In this document: positions 34,778 through 43,859 of the stretch, one piece after another
How positions within the stretch are numbered: position 1 is the first letter of the stretch
Layout of the letters: the number at the start of each line of letters is the position of its first letter
NCBI RefSeq assembly: GCF_013322225.1
Contig: NZ_JAAMFB010000022.1
Location: 186,001-250,000 of the forward strand
Direction: 5' to 3'
From: Agrobacterium larrymoorei
GTDB taxonomy: Bacteria; Pseudomonadota; Alphaproteobacteria; Rhizobiales; Rhizobiaceae
DNA: 64,000 bases
Notes under the pieces: model-generated
The model's input: only the letters and a program-made list of their open reading frames with translations
Told to the model about the DNA's origin: nothing
The model's database searches: none
Translations under genes and position numbers: made by a program

Positions 34778-35962
34778 ATGCCTAGCCAAGACAATCTCTA
34801 CGCCCGCACTGCCGATTTCGACGCCATGGAGGCCGAGCTGAAGGCGACCCGTCAGCATCTTCACGCTCATCCGGAACTTTCGTTCGAAGAAGCCGAAACT
34901 GCCCGTTACGTCGCCGAAAAGCTCGAGAGCTGGGGTTACGTCGTAACACGCAATGTTGGCGGTCACGGCGTGGTGGCGACGCTGAAGAACGGCACCGGCA
35001 CCAAAAGCATCGGCATTCGCGCCGACATGGATGCGTTGCCGATTGAAGAAGAGACAGGCGCGGTTTATGCGAGCACCTTCCCCGGCAAAATGCATGCTTG
35101 TGGCCACGACGGCCACACGACCATGCTTCTGGGCGCAGCCGAGTATTTAGCGCGCACCCGCCGGTTTGATGGCACCGTGACCCTGATTTTTCAGCCCGCT
35201 GAAGAGGCCGGTCAGAACAGCGGCGCGCAGCGGATGATTGCCGACGGCCTGTTCGAGCGTTTTCCCATCGACGCCATATTCGGGCTGCACAACCATCCGG
35301 GCATGCCTGCCGGTGCAATTCTGACCCGCCCTGGCGCCATCATGGCGGGCGGCAATACGGTGCGCATTACCATTACCGGCAAGGGCGGCCACGCCTCTCG
35401 TCCGCATTTGACAGTCGATCCCGTTCTCGTTGCCTGCAACCTTGTCGTGACGCTGCAATCCATCGTTTCACGAAATGTCGACCCAACCCAGACGGCAGTC
35501 GTGACGGTTAGCACTATTCATGCAGGCGAAGCCTCGAACGTCATTCCCAATACGGCAAAAATCTCGATGAGCGTGCGCTTCTTCGATCCCGCCATCGCAG
35601 AGCTGCTGGAGGAACGCATCCGCAAGCTGACAGCCACCGTCGCAGAGGGCCATGGAGCCACGGCTGAAATCCAGTATGAATACGGCTATCCGGTCGTGGT
35701 CAACTCGGAGGCGGAAACGGCATTTGCCCGCGAGGTGGCAGAGGAGCTGGTTGGCGTCGGCAGCGTCTCCACCTGCCCACCGTTGCCCGGCAGCGAAGAC
35801 TTTGCCTATTTCCTCCACCACCGCCCCGGCAGCTTCCTGCGCCTTGGCAACGGTAAAGACTCACCGATCCTGCACTCATCGAAATACGACTTCAACGACG
35901 ACAGCTTGGTCGTCGGCTCCGCATTGTGGGCGCGTCTTGCCGAGCGCTATCTGTCAGCGTAA
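34778..35962 (+). CDS. M20-family amidohydrolase (N-acyl-amino-acid/hippurate hydrolase-like)
   Basis: 394-aa dinuclear metalloenzyme. Metal site residues: MHACGHDGHTTM (Cys and His), PAEEAG (Glu pair), GLHNHPG (His) and HSSKYDFND near the C terminus. Domain order is catalytic, dimerisation (about 190-300), catalytic. Members remove acyl groups from N-acyl amino acids (hippurate, N-acetyl, indole-acetyl conjugates). Coming directly after an amino-acid-type importer, it probably splits the imported conjugate inside the cell. Confidence 0.88.
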   Translation: MPSQDNLYARTADFDAMEAELKATRQHLHAHPELSFEEAETARYVAEKLESWGYVVTRNVGGHGVVATLKNGTGTKSIGIRADMDALPIEEETGAVYASTFPGKMHACGHDGHTTMLLGAAEYLARTRRFDGTVTLIFQPAEEAGQNSGAQRMIADGLFERFPIDAIFGLHNHPGMPAGAILTRPGAIMAGGNTVRITITGKGGHASRPHLTVDPVLVACNLVVTLQSIVSRNVDPTQTAVVTVSTIHAGEASNVIPNTAKISMSVRFFDPAIAELLEERIRKLTATVAEGHGATAEIQYEYGYPVVVNSEAETAFAREVAEELVGVGSVSTCPPLPGSEDFAYFLHHRPGSFLRLGNGKDSPILHSSKYDFNDDSLVVGSALWARLAERYLSA

Positions 35963-36177
35963 AAACGGTGTCTATCTCAAAATCGGAGCCGCTGGGGCGT
36001 CGGGGAGCTAACAATTTCAAATCGGCGGCAGTTGGAAGGACAACATCGTCCAATCTCAGCCGCTGACTTGAGAAGAACCCATAGCCGGGAAGCGAAGCAT
36101 CTTTGCTTGAAAAGACTGAACCTATTGCGCTCCAGTCTTATTGGGGCACAGCAGCGCAGCCAAACTTCCTAGGCCAT

Positions 36178-36195
36178 GTAAACTGATTAGTTTAC
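36178..36195. promoter_or_regulatory. Candidate TetR operator upstream of the tetR-type gene
   Basis: GTAAACT-GATT-AGTTTAC, a perfect 7-4-7 inverted repeat 53 bp before the regulator start. It shares GTAAAC/GTTTAC half-sites with the palindrome at 37117, which suggests that one protein binds both. Confidence 0.7.
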
Positions 36196-36247
36196 GTTGC
36201 AGGTCTCTTCATGTATATTTTGTGCCTTGGCAGTTTGGGAGCATGTA

Positions 36248-36841
36248 GTGCAACAGGACAAAGGCACAGCAGGCAAGCGGCTTGAAATAGTGGAGCAGGC
36301 CTTTGAACGATTTTACGATGGCGGTTTCCATGCGACCGGCGTCGATACGGTCATGGCGGAAACAGGCATTTCAAAGCGAACCCTTTATAAATACTTTCCC
36401 TCAAAAGAAGCGCTGATTGCCGCCGTTCTCGAGCATTACGGAGAAAAGATAGGCGAAGTCCTGTTCAAGCCCGTCACGGAGCGCACGTCAGATCCAATAA
36501 AGCAGATATCAGAGTGTTTTGACGCTCGCCAAGACATGCTTGAAAGCTACCCAATTCGAGGGTGTCTTGGGTTAAAAGCCGCTCAAGAGTATATCGGCAA
36601 GAATGATGAAATTTCCGATCAGGGTAGGATTTTTGCGATCTTCGTAGAGAACTGGTTCATCGACAACTGCCGCAGGGCTGACGTTCAGTTGCCTGAAATT
36701 CTTGGTCGGCAGATCAGCATGCTTTTCCAAGGCGCAGTCCTCTTGTCACAAATCTATGGTAACACATCGCCGTTCGCTCCAGCAAAGCTGGCAGTCGAAA
36801 GACTGGTGGAAGCCGCGATGAATACGTCCCTGCCAGCATAA
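36248..36841 (+). CDS. TetR-family repressor
   Basis: 197 aa from GTG 36248, 6 nt after GGGAG; the longer frame from TTG 36197 lacks a ribosome site. N-terminal HTH: IVEQAFERFYDGGFHATGVDTVMAETGISKRTLYKYFPSKEALIAAVLEHY. The C-terminal helical ligand domain shows no specific family mark. The operators at 36178 and 37117 imply that it represses itself and the SDR gene downstream. Such TetR-SDR pairs commonly respond to small aldehydes, ketones or quinones. Confidence 0.85.
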   Translation: MQQDKGTAGKRLEIVEQAFERFYDGGFHATGVDTVMAETGISKRTLYKYFPSKEALIAAVLEHYGEKIGEVLFKPVTERTSDPIKQISECFDARQDMLESYPIRGCLGLKAAQEYIGKNDEISDQGRIFAIFVENWFIDNCRRADVQLPEILGRQISMLFQGAVLLSQIYGNTSPFAPAKLAVERLVEAAMNTSLPA

Positions 36842-37214
36842 GTCGCTTAAGCCGCTCAAGAACAAGCGCGGTAGATTGATCGTGCGATCTGTGTGTGTAA
36901 CTTCTGAAAACTTGCGTCGAGTTCGTTCCGCTTTACGATTACTTGTCCTTACCTTTGTGCGAAACGCGAAGGATATTTGAGCCTCGTCGTCAATTCAGTT
37001 GCAGCCGTGCCAATGCCAAGCGCTTATTTGCTCGCTCAAATTACGAGCGAGATCGCCGACCAGTCAAAGATCAAAGCGCAGGAGTTCACAACAGAGAGCT
37101 TTTCCATCTTGATGATGTAAACAGATCTGTTTACCTGTTTGATGTGCCTGACATTGCTAGCTCGCTGTCGGCCTAGCAGGTTCTGACACCCCCAATAATT
37201 CAAGGGAAAAAATC
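36842..37214. other. Intergenic region carrying the SDR promoter
   Basis: 373 bp between the tetR-type gene and the SDR gene. An open frame at 36943-37176 (77 codons) has no ribosome site, resembles nothing and runs through the operator at 37117, so it is not accepted as a gene. Nothing else was recognised. Confidence 0.45.
37117..37134. promoter_or_regulatory. Candidate TetR operator upstream of the SDR gene
   Basis: GTAAACAGATCTGTTTAC is a perfect 18-bp palindrome, 80 bp before the SDR start. Half-sites match those at 36178-36195. Confidence 0.75.
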
Positions 37215-37934
37215 ATGTCATTGGAAAACAAAGTCATCCTCATCACAGGCGCCTCGCGCGGCATAGGTGCTGCAACAGTAAAAGCAGCGCTCGCGGCTGG
37301 AGCGGCCAAGGTCTATGCAAGCGCGAGAAATCTTGCCTCACTGCCGGATTTTGGCGATGCGCGCGTTGTACCGCTTCAGCTTGATGTCACGGATGAAACG
37401 TCTGTTTCTAATGCTGCCGTTGCGGCAAAGGACGTCGATGTCTTGATCAACAATGCTGGTACGATGACGGCCAGCAATTTCCTGAACACGCCCGTAGATG
37501 CCGTCGAGGCAGATATGAACACCAATTATTACGGGACCTTGCGCGTAATCAGAGCCTTTTTCCCGCAGTTTAAAGCGAAAGGGAACGGCGTCGTCGTCAA
37601 TGTGGCGAGCATCGTCGGTCTGGCACCTATTCCACCGGCCGGTTCGTATTCCGCGTCTAAGGCAGCCCTACACTCTCTTACGCAGAGCCTTCGTACAAGC
37701 CTGAGCCAAAGCGGGATCAAGGTCCTCGGCGTCTATCCCGGTCCGATAGACACCGATCTTGCGAAAGATCTCCAAATGCAAAAGGCAAGCCCGGAGGAAG
37801 CGGCTGCCAATATCATCAACGGAATCGTTGAAGAACAGTCATACATTTTCCCGGACCCTGTGTCCTCGCAACTTGGCGGGCTCTGGGCTTCTAATCCAAA
37901 GGCCGCTGAAGCAGCTATCCTCAGCGGCGGCTAA
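37215..37934 (+). CDS. Short-chain dehydrogenase/reductase
   Basis: 239-aa classical SDR. NAD(P) motif TGASRGIG at 11-18, NNAG at 79-82, catalytic Ser132, Tyr145 and Lys149 (YSASK). Start ATG 37215 behind AAGGG. Basic residues near the nucleotide pocket (SARN) suggest NADPH. Substrate unknown. Controlled, to judge from the palindromes, by the TetR protein encoded just upstream. Confidence 0.88.
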   Translation: MSLENKVILITGASRGIGAATVKAALAAGAAKVYASARNLASLPDFGDARVVPLQLDVTDETSVSNAAVAAKDVDVLINNAGTMTASNFLNTPVDAVEADMNTNYYGTLRVIRAFFPQFKAKGNGVVVNVASIVGLAPIPPAGSYSASKAALHSLTQSLRTSLSQSGIKVLGVYPGPIDTDLAKDLQMQKASPEEAAANIINGIVEEQSYIFPDPVSSQLGGLWASNPKAAEAAILSGG

Positions 37935-38264
37935 ACTTATAGGACAGTTCAGAAAATCAAAGCCTGCAATCATGCGGGCTTTGAGCTATGTAATTGTTGT
38001 CCGAAAAGATCACGGTCGAGCTTGAGCATCAGTTCTTGAGTGACGATTGTGCGGAAGGGGAGGTCGGCCGATTATGGATCAATCACCCGTTTCGATAGCG
38101 CACGATTGCCCGATCGCGCGAAGCACACTGCCCTAACCAATTTTTGCTTCGGCTATCACACGCTCAGCATCTCAGCTGAGTGGCCGATGATATGGACCAC
38201 GCTCAGTTACTGACAAGGTCAGCGGGAGGTGGCACCCGCTGACCTTTTGCGGCGTATTGTGGTT
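37935..38264. other. Convergent gap with two hairpins
   Basis: 330 bp between the SDR gene and the minus-strand ABC/GDPD operon. It holds TCAAAGCC (37957-37964)/GGCTTTGA (37977-37984), a likely end for SDR transcripts, and a stronger hairpin at 38215-38246. No gene is apparent. Confidence 0.45.
38215..38246 (-). terminator. Terminator hairpin of the ABC/GDPD operon
   Basis: AAGGTCAGCGGG (38215-38226) and CCCGCTGACCTT (38235-38246) form a perfect 12-bp stem with an 8-nt loop, 18 bp past the last stop codon. T tracts are short on both sides (TTTT after it on the plus strand). Confidence 0.65.
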
Positions 38265-39188
38265 TTATCCGACGTTCAACATTTCAATTCGATCACTGCG
38301 ATCATTCAAACCAATGAGTTCTTTTGCTTTTGTCAGGCTCTGCGGCTGCTCAGCGCGATAACGACGACCGATTTCCATCATCAGCACGGTATCGGGCAGG
38401 AAGGTGAGTTCGGAAAAAATCAGCTCCCAATCGATGTCGCCCCAGCCAAGCGGCATGTGCAGATCGCCGATGCCAAGGGCTGTGTTTTCCTGAAGGTGGT
38501 GTGGTTTGTAGAAGGCCTGCGGGCGTCCAAAGCTATCATGCACGTGCAGGTGCCCGGCTACAGGGGCCATGGCGCGCAGTTCCTCAAAGAAATCCAGCCC
38601 GCGATAAGTGGATTCGATATAGGCGTGACTGAAATCAATGAGCGCGACGAGATTGGGATGGCCGACCGACTTTACTGTCTGTGCAAGCTCGGTCGGTGTC
38701 TGCCGATATTGGCCGGGTTCGGTTGTGAAGATGTTTTCGAATGCGATACGCACGCCGTACGGTTTACAGAATTCAGCCAGTTCATGAAGCGCGTCGCGCT
38801 CTCGGCTCTCGGCATCGGCGCGTTCGACCAACTGGTCGGCGCGCAGGCATCCGCCGTGTTGAACCAGAATTCGCGCACCGATCCGGTCGCAGATGACGGC
38901 AAGCGCCTTGGCAGCATCGAGCTGGTAACGACAGGTTTCCGGGTCCATGAAGTTCGATGAAACGAGACCGTGCACGGTGTAGCGGAAATCGAACTGCTTG
39001 GTAAGGGCAACGAGCCGCTCAACCCGCTCCTCGATGATCCGCCCACCGGCGATGAGGTCGAGACTGGTGAGGCCCAGCTCGACGGTATCGACGCCGATAT
39101 CGGCAAGAGCGCGCAAGTCTTCTTCCAGGCTCGCAAGCTCCCCGTCTGTGGAGCCCGCATTAAAGCCGGTACCTATGATATTTCCCAT
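38265..39188 (-). CDS. Sugar phosphate isomerase/epimerase-like TIM barrel (AP endonuclease 2 family)
   Basis: 307 aa with the xylose-isomerase-like barrel: GVDTVELGLTSLDL, RYTVHGLVS, RILVQHGGCL, RIAFENIFT (metal Glu), LVALIDFSHAYIE (Asp, His), GHLHVHDSFG (His-x-His-Asp), MMEIGRRY (Glu). A metal-dependent isomerase or epimerase acting on a sugar or polyol is likely. It is last in an operon with a glycerophosphodiesterase and an Opp-type importer, 15 bp behind the diesterase gene, so it should process a sugar released by that enzyme. AGGA ribosome site before ATG 39188. Confidence 0.75.
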   Translation of the reverse strand: MGNIIGTGFNAGSTDGELASLEEDLRALADIGVDTVELGLTSLDLIAGGRIIEERVERLVALTKQFDFRYTVHGLVSSNFMDPETCRYQLDAAKALAVICDRIGARILVQHGGCLRADQLVERADAESRERDALHELAEFCKPYGVRIAFENIFTTEPGQYRQTPTELAQTVKSVGHPNLVALIDFSHAYIESTYRGLDFFEELRAMAPVAGHLHVHDSFGRPQAFYKPHHLQENTALGIGDLHMPLGWGDIDWELIFSELTFLPDTVLMMEIGRRYRAEQPQSLTKAKELIGLNDRSDRIEMLNVG

Positions 39189-39203
39189 GTTCGTTTTCCT
39201 TCT

Positions 39204-39962
39204 TCAGGCCGGTTGCGTTTGGGATTGGATTTCTTGGTGAAGTCGCACGGCGAGATCCGGGCTATCGGATGTCAGATGGCCTATTCCCCGTTCAAGCCAG
39301 AGCCTGATCAAGGGCTCGTCGTTCAGCGTCCAGACGCAGAGACGATGAAGTGGCAGCTTTTCCGTAATAAGCGCCCATTCTGCCGCCATCAGCTCGTGTT
39401 GAATGGCGATGATATCGACCAGCCCTTCGACCCTGTTCAGGAAACACTCGATGCCACCCTTCTTGGCCGCCCATTCGGCGTTGACCGAAACCAGCCGCGC
39501 GATCTGCGGGGCGACCTGGCGGCACTCTTCCAGAACTGAAACGTCGAAGGATGTCAGGTGGCAGCGGTCTGCGAGCCCGAAGCGCTCGATCTCCGCGACC
39601 ACTTTTTCCGTGATGCCGGGATAGGGCGTTTTTGCTTCGTCGGATTTGATTTCGACATGGATCTGCTTGCCGTGGGCCTGCGCCAGAATATCCAGCACGT
39701 CTGCAAGCGTCGGGACGATATCCGCCGATCCTTCCAGACGTGCCGTGGCACGGTCTTGCGGTGTCAGCGCGCGGACAGATCCCGTCTTATCCGTGGTGCG
39801 GTCGAGCGTAGCGTCGTGGATGACCACCAGCTCGCCAGCATCGGTCAGGTGGACGTCGAATTCGATGGCATCGACGTCCAGAGCCAGCACGTTGCGGAAA
39901 CCGGTGAGAGAATTTTCAGGCCAGATATTGCGGGCGCCGCGATGGCCGACGATCTTTGTCAT
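39204..39962 (-). CDS. Glycerophosphodiester phosphodiesterase family protein (GDPD/UgpQ-like)
   Basis: 252-aa TIM-barrel phosphodiesterase. HRGARNIWPENSLTGF gives the first catalytic His and substrate Arg, EFDVHLTDAGELVVIHDATLDRTTDKTG gives the metal Glu/Asp and second His, and HVEIKSD supplies the next metal Glu. No signal peptide, so cytosolic; it would act on an imported phosphodiester. The agrocinopine phosphodiesterase AccF of Ti plasmids belongs to the same family and also follows an Opp-like transporter. Confidence 0.88.
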   Translation of the reverse strand: MTKIVGHRGARNIWPENSLTGFRNVLALDVDAIEFDVHLTDAGELVVIHDATLDRTTDKTGSVRALTPQDRATARLEGSADIVPTLADVLDILAQAHGKQIHVEIKSDEAKTPYPGITEKVVAEIERFGLADRCHLTSFDVSVLEECRQVAPQIARLVSVNAEWAAKKGGIECFLNRVEGLVDIIAIQHELMAAEWALITEKLPLHRLCVWTLNDEPLIRLWLERGIGHLTSDSPDLAVRLHQEIQSQTQPA

Positions 39963-39977
39963 GGTTGATATCCTTCA

Positions 39978-40859
39978 TTATCGCAGGGTCGGGTCGAGCT
40001 TGTCGCGCAGCCAGTCTCCAACCAGCGAGATGGAGAGTGTCGTCATCATGATCACGAAGGCCGGGGCCAGCATGATCCAGGGTGCGCGCGTGAGATATTC
40101 ACGGCCGAAACCCACCATATTGCCAAGGCTGGTTTCCGGCGGCTGGACGCCAAGGCCCAGAAACGACAGCCCGCTTTCCATCAGGATGATTTCCGGGAAG
40201 GTCAGCGTCATGGAAACGATGAGGGTCGCGGCGACATTGGGCAGAATGTGACGCAGGTAAACGCGTGCCGGCGTGGCACCCAGCTGGACGACAGCCGAGG
40301 CATAGCCCTGAGCGCTGGCTGAAATTGCCAGACCGCGCGCGATACGGGCATAGCGCTCCCACCCGTAAAACCCCATGAGGCCGATCAGAAGCGGCATGGA
40401 CGAGCCAAAGAAGGCCAAAACGGCCAGCGACATGACAAGAAACGGAAGCGCTGCCTGAAAGTCGGCCAGCATGAGAACGAACTGCTCGACCACACCCCGG
40501 AACTTGGCGGCGGCAAACCCTAGCGCGGTGCCGAAAACAGCCGAAATGATCGTCGCGCCAAATGCGATGGTGAAGGACACCCTGATCGATTGGATGAGGC
40601 GTGACAGCACGTCGCGGCCGAGCTCATCTGTGCCAAGGAAATGTGCAGGGTTCCCCGGCAGTGACAGGCGGGCTCGCAAATCCATGGCGGTGATACCATA
40701 GGGACGAAGTGTGTCTGCAAAAAAGGCGATCAAGATCATCGCCGCAAGCCAGACCATGCCGAAGGCGACGGAGAACGGGACCTTTCGCACCTGCCGGATA
40801 AAGCGGACGGAGAGTGAGGTGTCGCGTACCGATGGACGAGTGGTGTCTGCGATGGTCAT
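39978..40859 (-). CDS. Opp/Dpp-type ABC transporter permease (DppC family)
   Basis: 293 aa from ATG 40859; the much longer open frame (to 41294) is a shadow of the neighbouring permease gene. Family marks: HFLGTDELGRDVLSRLIQSIRVS near residue 80 and the EAA loop AQGYASAVVQLGATPARVYLRHILPN, with about six membrane segments. A 34-residue N-terminal hydrophilic lead is usual. Pairs with the DppB-type permease 11 bp upstream. Confidence 0.88.
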   Translation of the reverse strand: MTIADTTRPSVRDTSLSVRFIRQVRKVPFSVAFGMVWLAAMILIAFFADTLRPYGITAMDLRARLSLPGNPAHFLGTDELGRDVLSRLIQSIRVSFTIAFGATIISAVFGTALGFAAAKFRGVVEQFVLMLADFQAALPFLVMSLAVLAFFGSSMPLLIGLMGFYGWERYARIARGLAISASAQGYASAVVQLGATPARVYLRHILPNVAATLIVSMTLTFPEIILMESGLSFLGLGVQPPETSLGNMVGFGREYLTRAPWIMLAPAFVIMMTTLSISLVGDWLRDKLDPTLR

Positions 40860-40870
40860 CACGAATATCC

Positions 40871-41797
40871 TCAGTGAGCGGCCTGGCTGCGCAGCCGCGG
40901 ATCGAGCCAGCCGTAGAGCAGGTCCACAATCAGGTTCGAGACGACCATGGCGGCGGCGATGAGCAGCAGAATGCATTGCACGACGGCAAGGTCCCGGTTG
41001 GTCACCGACACCACCAGCAGGCGGCCGATGCCGGGCCAGGAAAAGATCGATTCCACCACGACAGCACCGGCGATCAGCGTGCCGACCATGAAGCCGACGA
41101 TGGTGACGATGGGCACGGCGGCATTGGGCAAAGCATGTCGCCAGACCACATCCTGCCATCTCATGCCCTTGGCGGATGCCACGCGAATATAGGGCTGGCC
41201 CATGACCTCGATCATGGCACTGCGCGAAAAGCGGGCCAGAATGCCGATGCCGCCGATGCTCATAGTGAGCGTCGGGAGAATACCGTGCTGCCATGTGTCG
41301 TGGCCGCCCGATGGGAGAAGTCCAAGTGTGATCGAGAAGATCAGCACCAAGAGCAGCCCCATGACGAAGGATGGAATGGTGAAGCCGAAGATCGCCGCCA
41401 GAATGACGCCGCGATCAACCGCGCTCTGGCGATGAAGGGCGGCATAGACGCCTGCGGGAATGCCGATCAAAACCTTCAGAAAAAGCGCGGGGATCGTCAG
41501 TTGCAGGGTGGCGGGAATGCGCTCGATGACGAGCTGCATGGCAGACGCCTTGTCGCGCATGGAAACGCCGAAATCGCCTGTCAGGATCGACTTCATATAG
41601 GCAAAATACTGGATCCATAGCGGTTGATCCAAACCCCATGCCTTGCGGAAAGCGTCGACCGCCTCTCGCGGCACATCGGGGCCGAGCATGATCTGCGCCG
41701 GATCTCCCGACATGCGCAAGACGACGAAGGCAAAGGTCATCACCGCTATGATGGTGATGAAGGCGCGAAAGAAACGGACGGAAACGTAACGCAGCAT
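40871..41797 (-). CDS. Opp/Dpp-type ABC transporter permease (DppB family)
   Basis: 308 aa. The start is ATG 41797 because AAGGA lies 6 nt before it; the frame opens 12 codons earlier. MLRYVSVRFFRAFITIIAVMTFAFVVLRMSGDPA is the DppB N terminus, with the GMRWQDVVWRHALPNAAVPIVTIVG coupling loop. Six membrane segments. Confidence 0.88.
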   Translation of the reverse strand: MLRYVSVRFFRAFITIIAVMTFAFVVLRMSGDPAQIMLGPDVPREAVDAFRKAWGLDQPLWIQYFAYMKSILTGDFGVSMRDKASAMQLVIERIPATLQLTIPALFLKVLIGIPAGVYAALHRQSAVDRGVILAAIFGFTIPSFVMGLLLVLIFSITLGLLPSGGHDTWQHGILPTLTMSIGGIGILARFSRSAMIEVMGQPYIRVASAKGMRWQDVVWRHALPNAAVPIVTIVGFMVGTLIAGAVVVESIFSWPGIGRLLVVSVTNRDLAVVQCILLLIAAAMVVSNLIVDLLYGWLDPRLRSQAAH

Positions 41798-41807
41798 CGG
41801 AAATTCC

Positions 41808-42794
41808 TTAGGCCGCAACCGGTTGATCTGCACCGGCCAGCAGATGGCAGGCAGCGCTACGGCCCGCCGAGATCGGCGTCAGTGGCGGGACGCTCGTGCG
41901 GCACAGATCGACGGCAACCGGGCAGCGGGGGTGGAAGGCACAGCCGGATGGACGGTTTGCGGGATTTGGCGGCTCCCCTTGCAGGATCGTGCGCCCGTGA
42001 AGAGGTTTGCCCGGGACCGGCACACTGGAGACCAGCGCCTTGGTGTAGGGATGCAATGGCGTTGCGAAAATGACATCGGACGATCCCTCTTCGACGATAC
42101 GCCCCAGATACATGACTGCCACGCGGTCTGCGATATTGCGTATGACCTTCAGGTCATGGCTGATGAAGACCATGGCGATACCGTTCTTCTCCTGCAGGTC
42201 GCGCAGCATGTTGACCACCTGCGCCTGGATCGACACATCGAGCGCCGACACCGGTTCGTCGCAGACCAGAAGCTTGGGGCGAGATGCGAGAGCCCGGGCA
42301 ATGACGACACGCTGACGCTGCCCGCCGGAAAGCTCGTGCGGGTACGATCCGGCCTGATCCGGCCGCAGGCCGACCGCAGCCATCAGTTCGGCAATACGGG
42401 TCTGCCGATGCTCTTTCGGGATCAGATTATGGATGGCGAGCGGCTCGCCGATCTGCTCGGCAATGGTCAGGCGCCGGTCGAGAGCCGCCAGCGGGTCCTG
42501 ATAGACAAGCTGCATCTTTGCCCGCAGCGCACGCCACGCGGATGTGCCAAGCTTCGGCATCGGCTGTCCCTCGAACAGCGTTTGGCCCCATTGTGGCGGA
42601 TCGATACCCAAAAGCATGCGGCCGAGCGTCGACTTGCCAGAACCGGATTCGCCGACGATGCCCAGCGTCTCCTCCGGCATGACGTTCAGGTCGATCCCGT
42701 CGACAGCCCGAACGGCTGCCGCCTTGCCGAACAAGCCCTGGCGAACCTCATAGGTCCTGACGAGATCTTTCGCCTGAAGGAGCGGAGCTGTCAC
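41808..42794 (-). CDS. Opp/Dpp-type ABC transporter ATP-binding protein (DppF family)
   Basis: 328 aa, GTG start at 42794 overlapping the preceding gene as GTGA, with GGAGG 7 nt upstream. Walker A GESGSGKST, signature LSGGQRQRVVIARAL, Walker B LLVCDEPVSALD, H-loop ISHDLKVI, and the C-terminal oligopeptide-transporter cysteines (CAFHPRCP...C) that bind an Fe-S cluster in relatives. Confidence 0.9.
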   Translation of the reverse strand: MTAPLLQAKDLVRTYEVRQGLFGKAAAVRAVDGIDLNVMPEETLGIVGESGSGKSTLGRMLLGIDPPQWGQTLFEGQPMPKLGTSAWRALRAKMQLVYQDPLAALDRRLTIAEQIGEPLAIHNLIPKEHRQTRIAELMAAVGLRPDQAGSYPHELSGGQRQRVVIARALASRPKLLVCDEPVSALDVSIQAQVVNMLRDLQEKNGIAMVFISHDLKVIRNIADRVAVMYLGRIVEEGSSDVIFATPLHPYTKALVSSVPVPGKPLHGRTILQGEPPNPANRPSGCAFHPRCPVAVDLCRTSVPPLTPISAGRSAACHLLAGADQPVAA

Positions 42795-43786
42795 GACACG
42801 ACCTCCAGAATACGGGTTTCCGATGGAGACCGGACGCCAACCGGGTGATGGCAGGAGAGAAGACGGCGATCGTCCAGTGCGGTGAGCTCAGGTTGACGAA
42901 TGCGACAATCCAGCGCCACATGCGAACAGCGCGGTGAAAACGCACAGCCATGCGGCAGATCGCGCGGGTGCGGCACCGTCCCAGGAATAGGGATGAGCCT
43001 TGAGCGTGGACCATCAAGCCTCGGAATGGCGTCGAACAGGCCGCGCGTGTAGGGATGCCGGGGATTTTCGAACAATGTCGCGATCGGCCCCTGCTCCACG
43101 ATGCGACCGGCATACATGACGCAGGCGCGCTCGCAGACCTGGCTGACGGCACCCAGATCATGGCTGATGAAGATGGTCGCCATGCCGGTCTCATGCCGCA
43201 GCGCGATCAGAAGATCGAGGATCTGCGCCTGGATGGTCGCGTCCAACGCAGTTGTCGGCTCGTCGGCAACCAGAAGGTCCGGCTCTCCCGCCAATGCCAT
43301 GGCAATCATCAGACGCTGGCATTGGCCGCCGGAAAACTCGTGCGGGAAGAGATCGAAGCGATTGCGGGCGTCGGGAATGCCGACCATATCGAGAAGGCGC
43401 AACGCTTCCGTCTTGGCAGCCTCACCCATCAGGCCGCGATGAATGGCGAGCGTTTCGGTGATTTGCCTGCCAATCCGCAAAACGGGGTTGAGCGAGCTGG
43501 ACGGGTCCTGAAAGATCATGGCGATGCGTTTGCCACGGACACCTTCCAGAACGGGACGCGGCGCGCCCAGAATCTCCTTTCCATCGATTTTAACCGATCC
43601 GGAAACCGTGGCCTTGCCCGGAAGCAACCCCAGCGCCGCAAGCCATGTGACGGACTTGCCGCAACCGGATTCTCCGACGAGGCCGATCGCCTCGCCTTGG
43701 GCGACATCGAGATCGATACCGTGCAGCACCTGTACGCCATCGAAAGCGACTTTTAGGCCGCGCAGTTCCACAAGATTGGAAGCCAT
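42791..43786 (-). CDS. Opp/Dpp-type ABC transporter ATP-binding protein (DppD family)
   Basis: 331 aa. Walker A GESGCGKSV, signature FSGGQCQRLMIAMAL, Walker B LLVADEPTTALDATIQ, H-loop ISHDLGAV, and the C-terminal CAFSPRCSH cysteine motif. Translated from ATG 43786, 73 bp after the binding-protein gene. Partner ATPase of the DppF-type subunit. Confidence 0.9.
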   Translation of the reverse strand: MASNLVELRGLKVAFDGVQVLHGIDLDVAQGEAIGLVGESGCGKSVTWLAALGLLPGKATVSGSVKIDGKEILGAPRPVLEGVRGKRIAMIFQDPSSSLNPVLRIGRQITETLAIHRGLMGEAAKTEALRLLDMVGIPDARNRFDLFPHEFSGGQCQRLMIAMALAGEPDLLVADEPTTALDATIQAQILDLLIALRHETGMATIFISHDLGAVSQVCERACVMYAGRIVEQGPIATLFENPRHPYTRGLFDAIPRLDGPRSRLIPIPGTVPHPRDLPHGCAFSPRCSHVALDCRIRQPELTALDDRRLLSCHHPVGVRSPSETRILEVVS

Positions 43787-43859
43787 AGGAGATCATCTCC
43801 AGTTTTATAAAAGAAGCAGCCGGTCGCAGTCAGGCGACCGGCATGGAAGATCGACAGGA

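Noticed and set aside
36943..37176. 77-codon open frame between tetR and SDR genes
   Set aside because: No ribosome site, no similarity recognised, and it crosses the palindromic operator at 37117-37134.
41823..42848. 341-codon open frame on the plus strand
   Set aside because: Antisense to the DppF-type ATPase, which has all ABC motifs.
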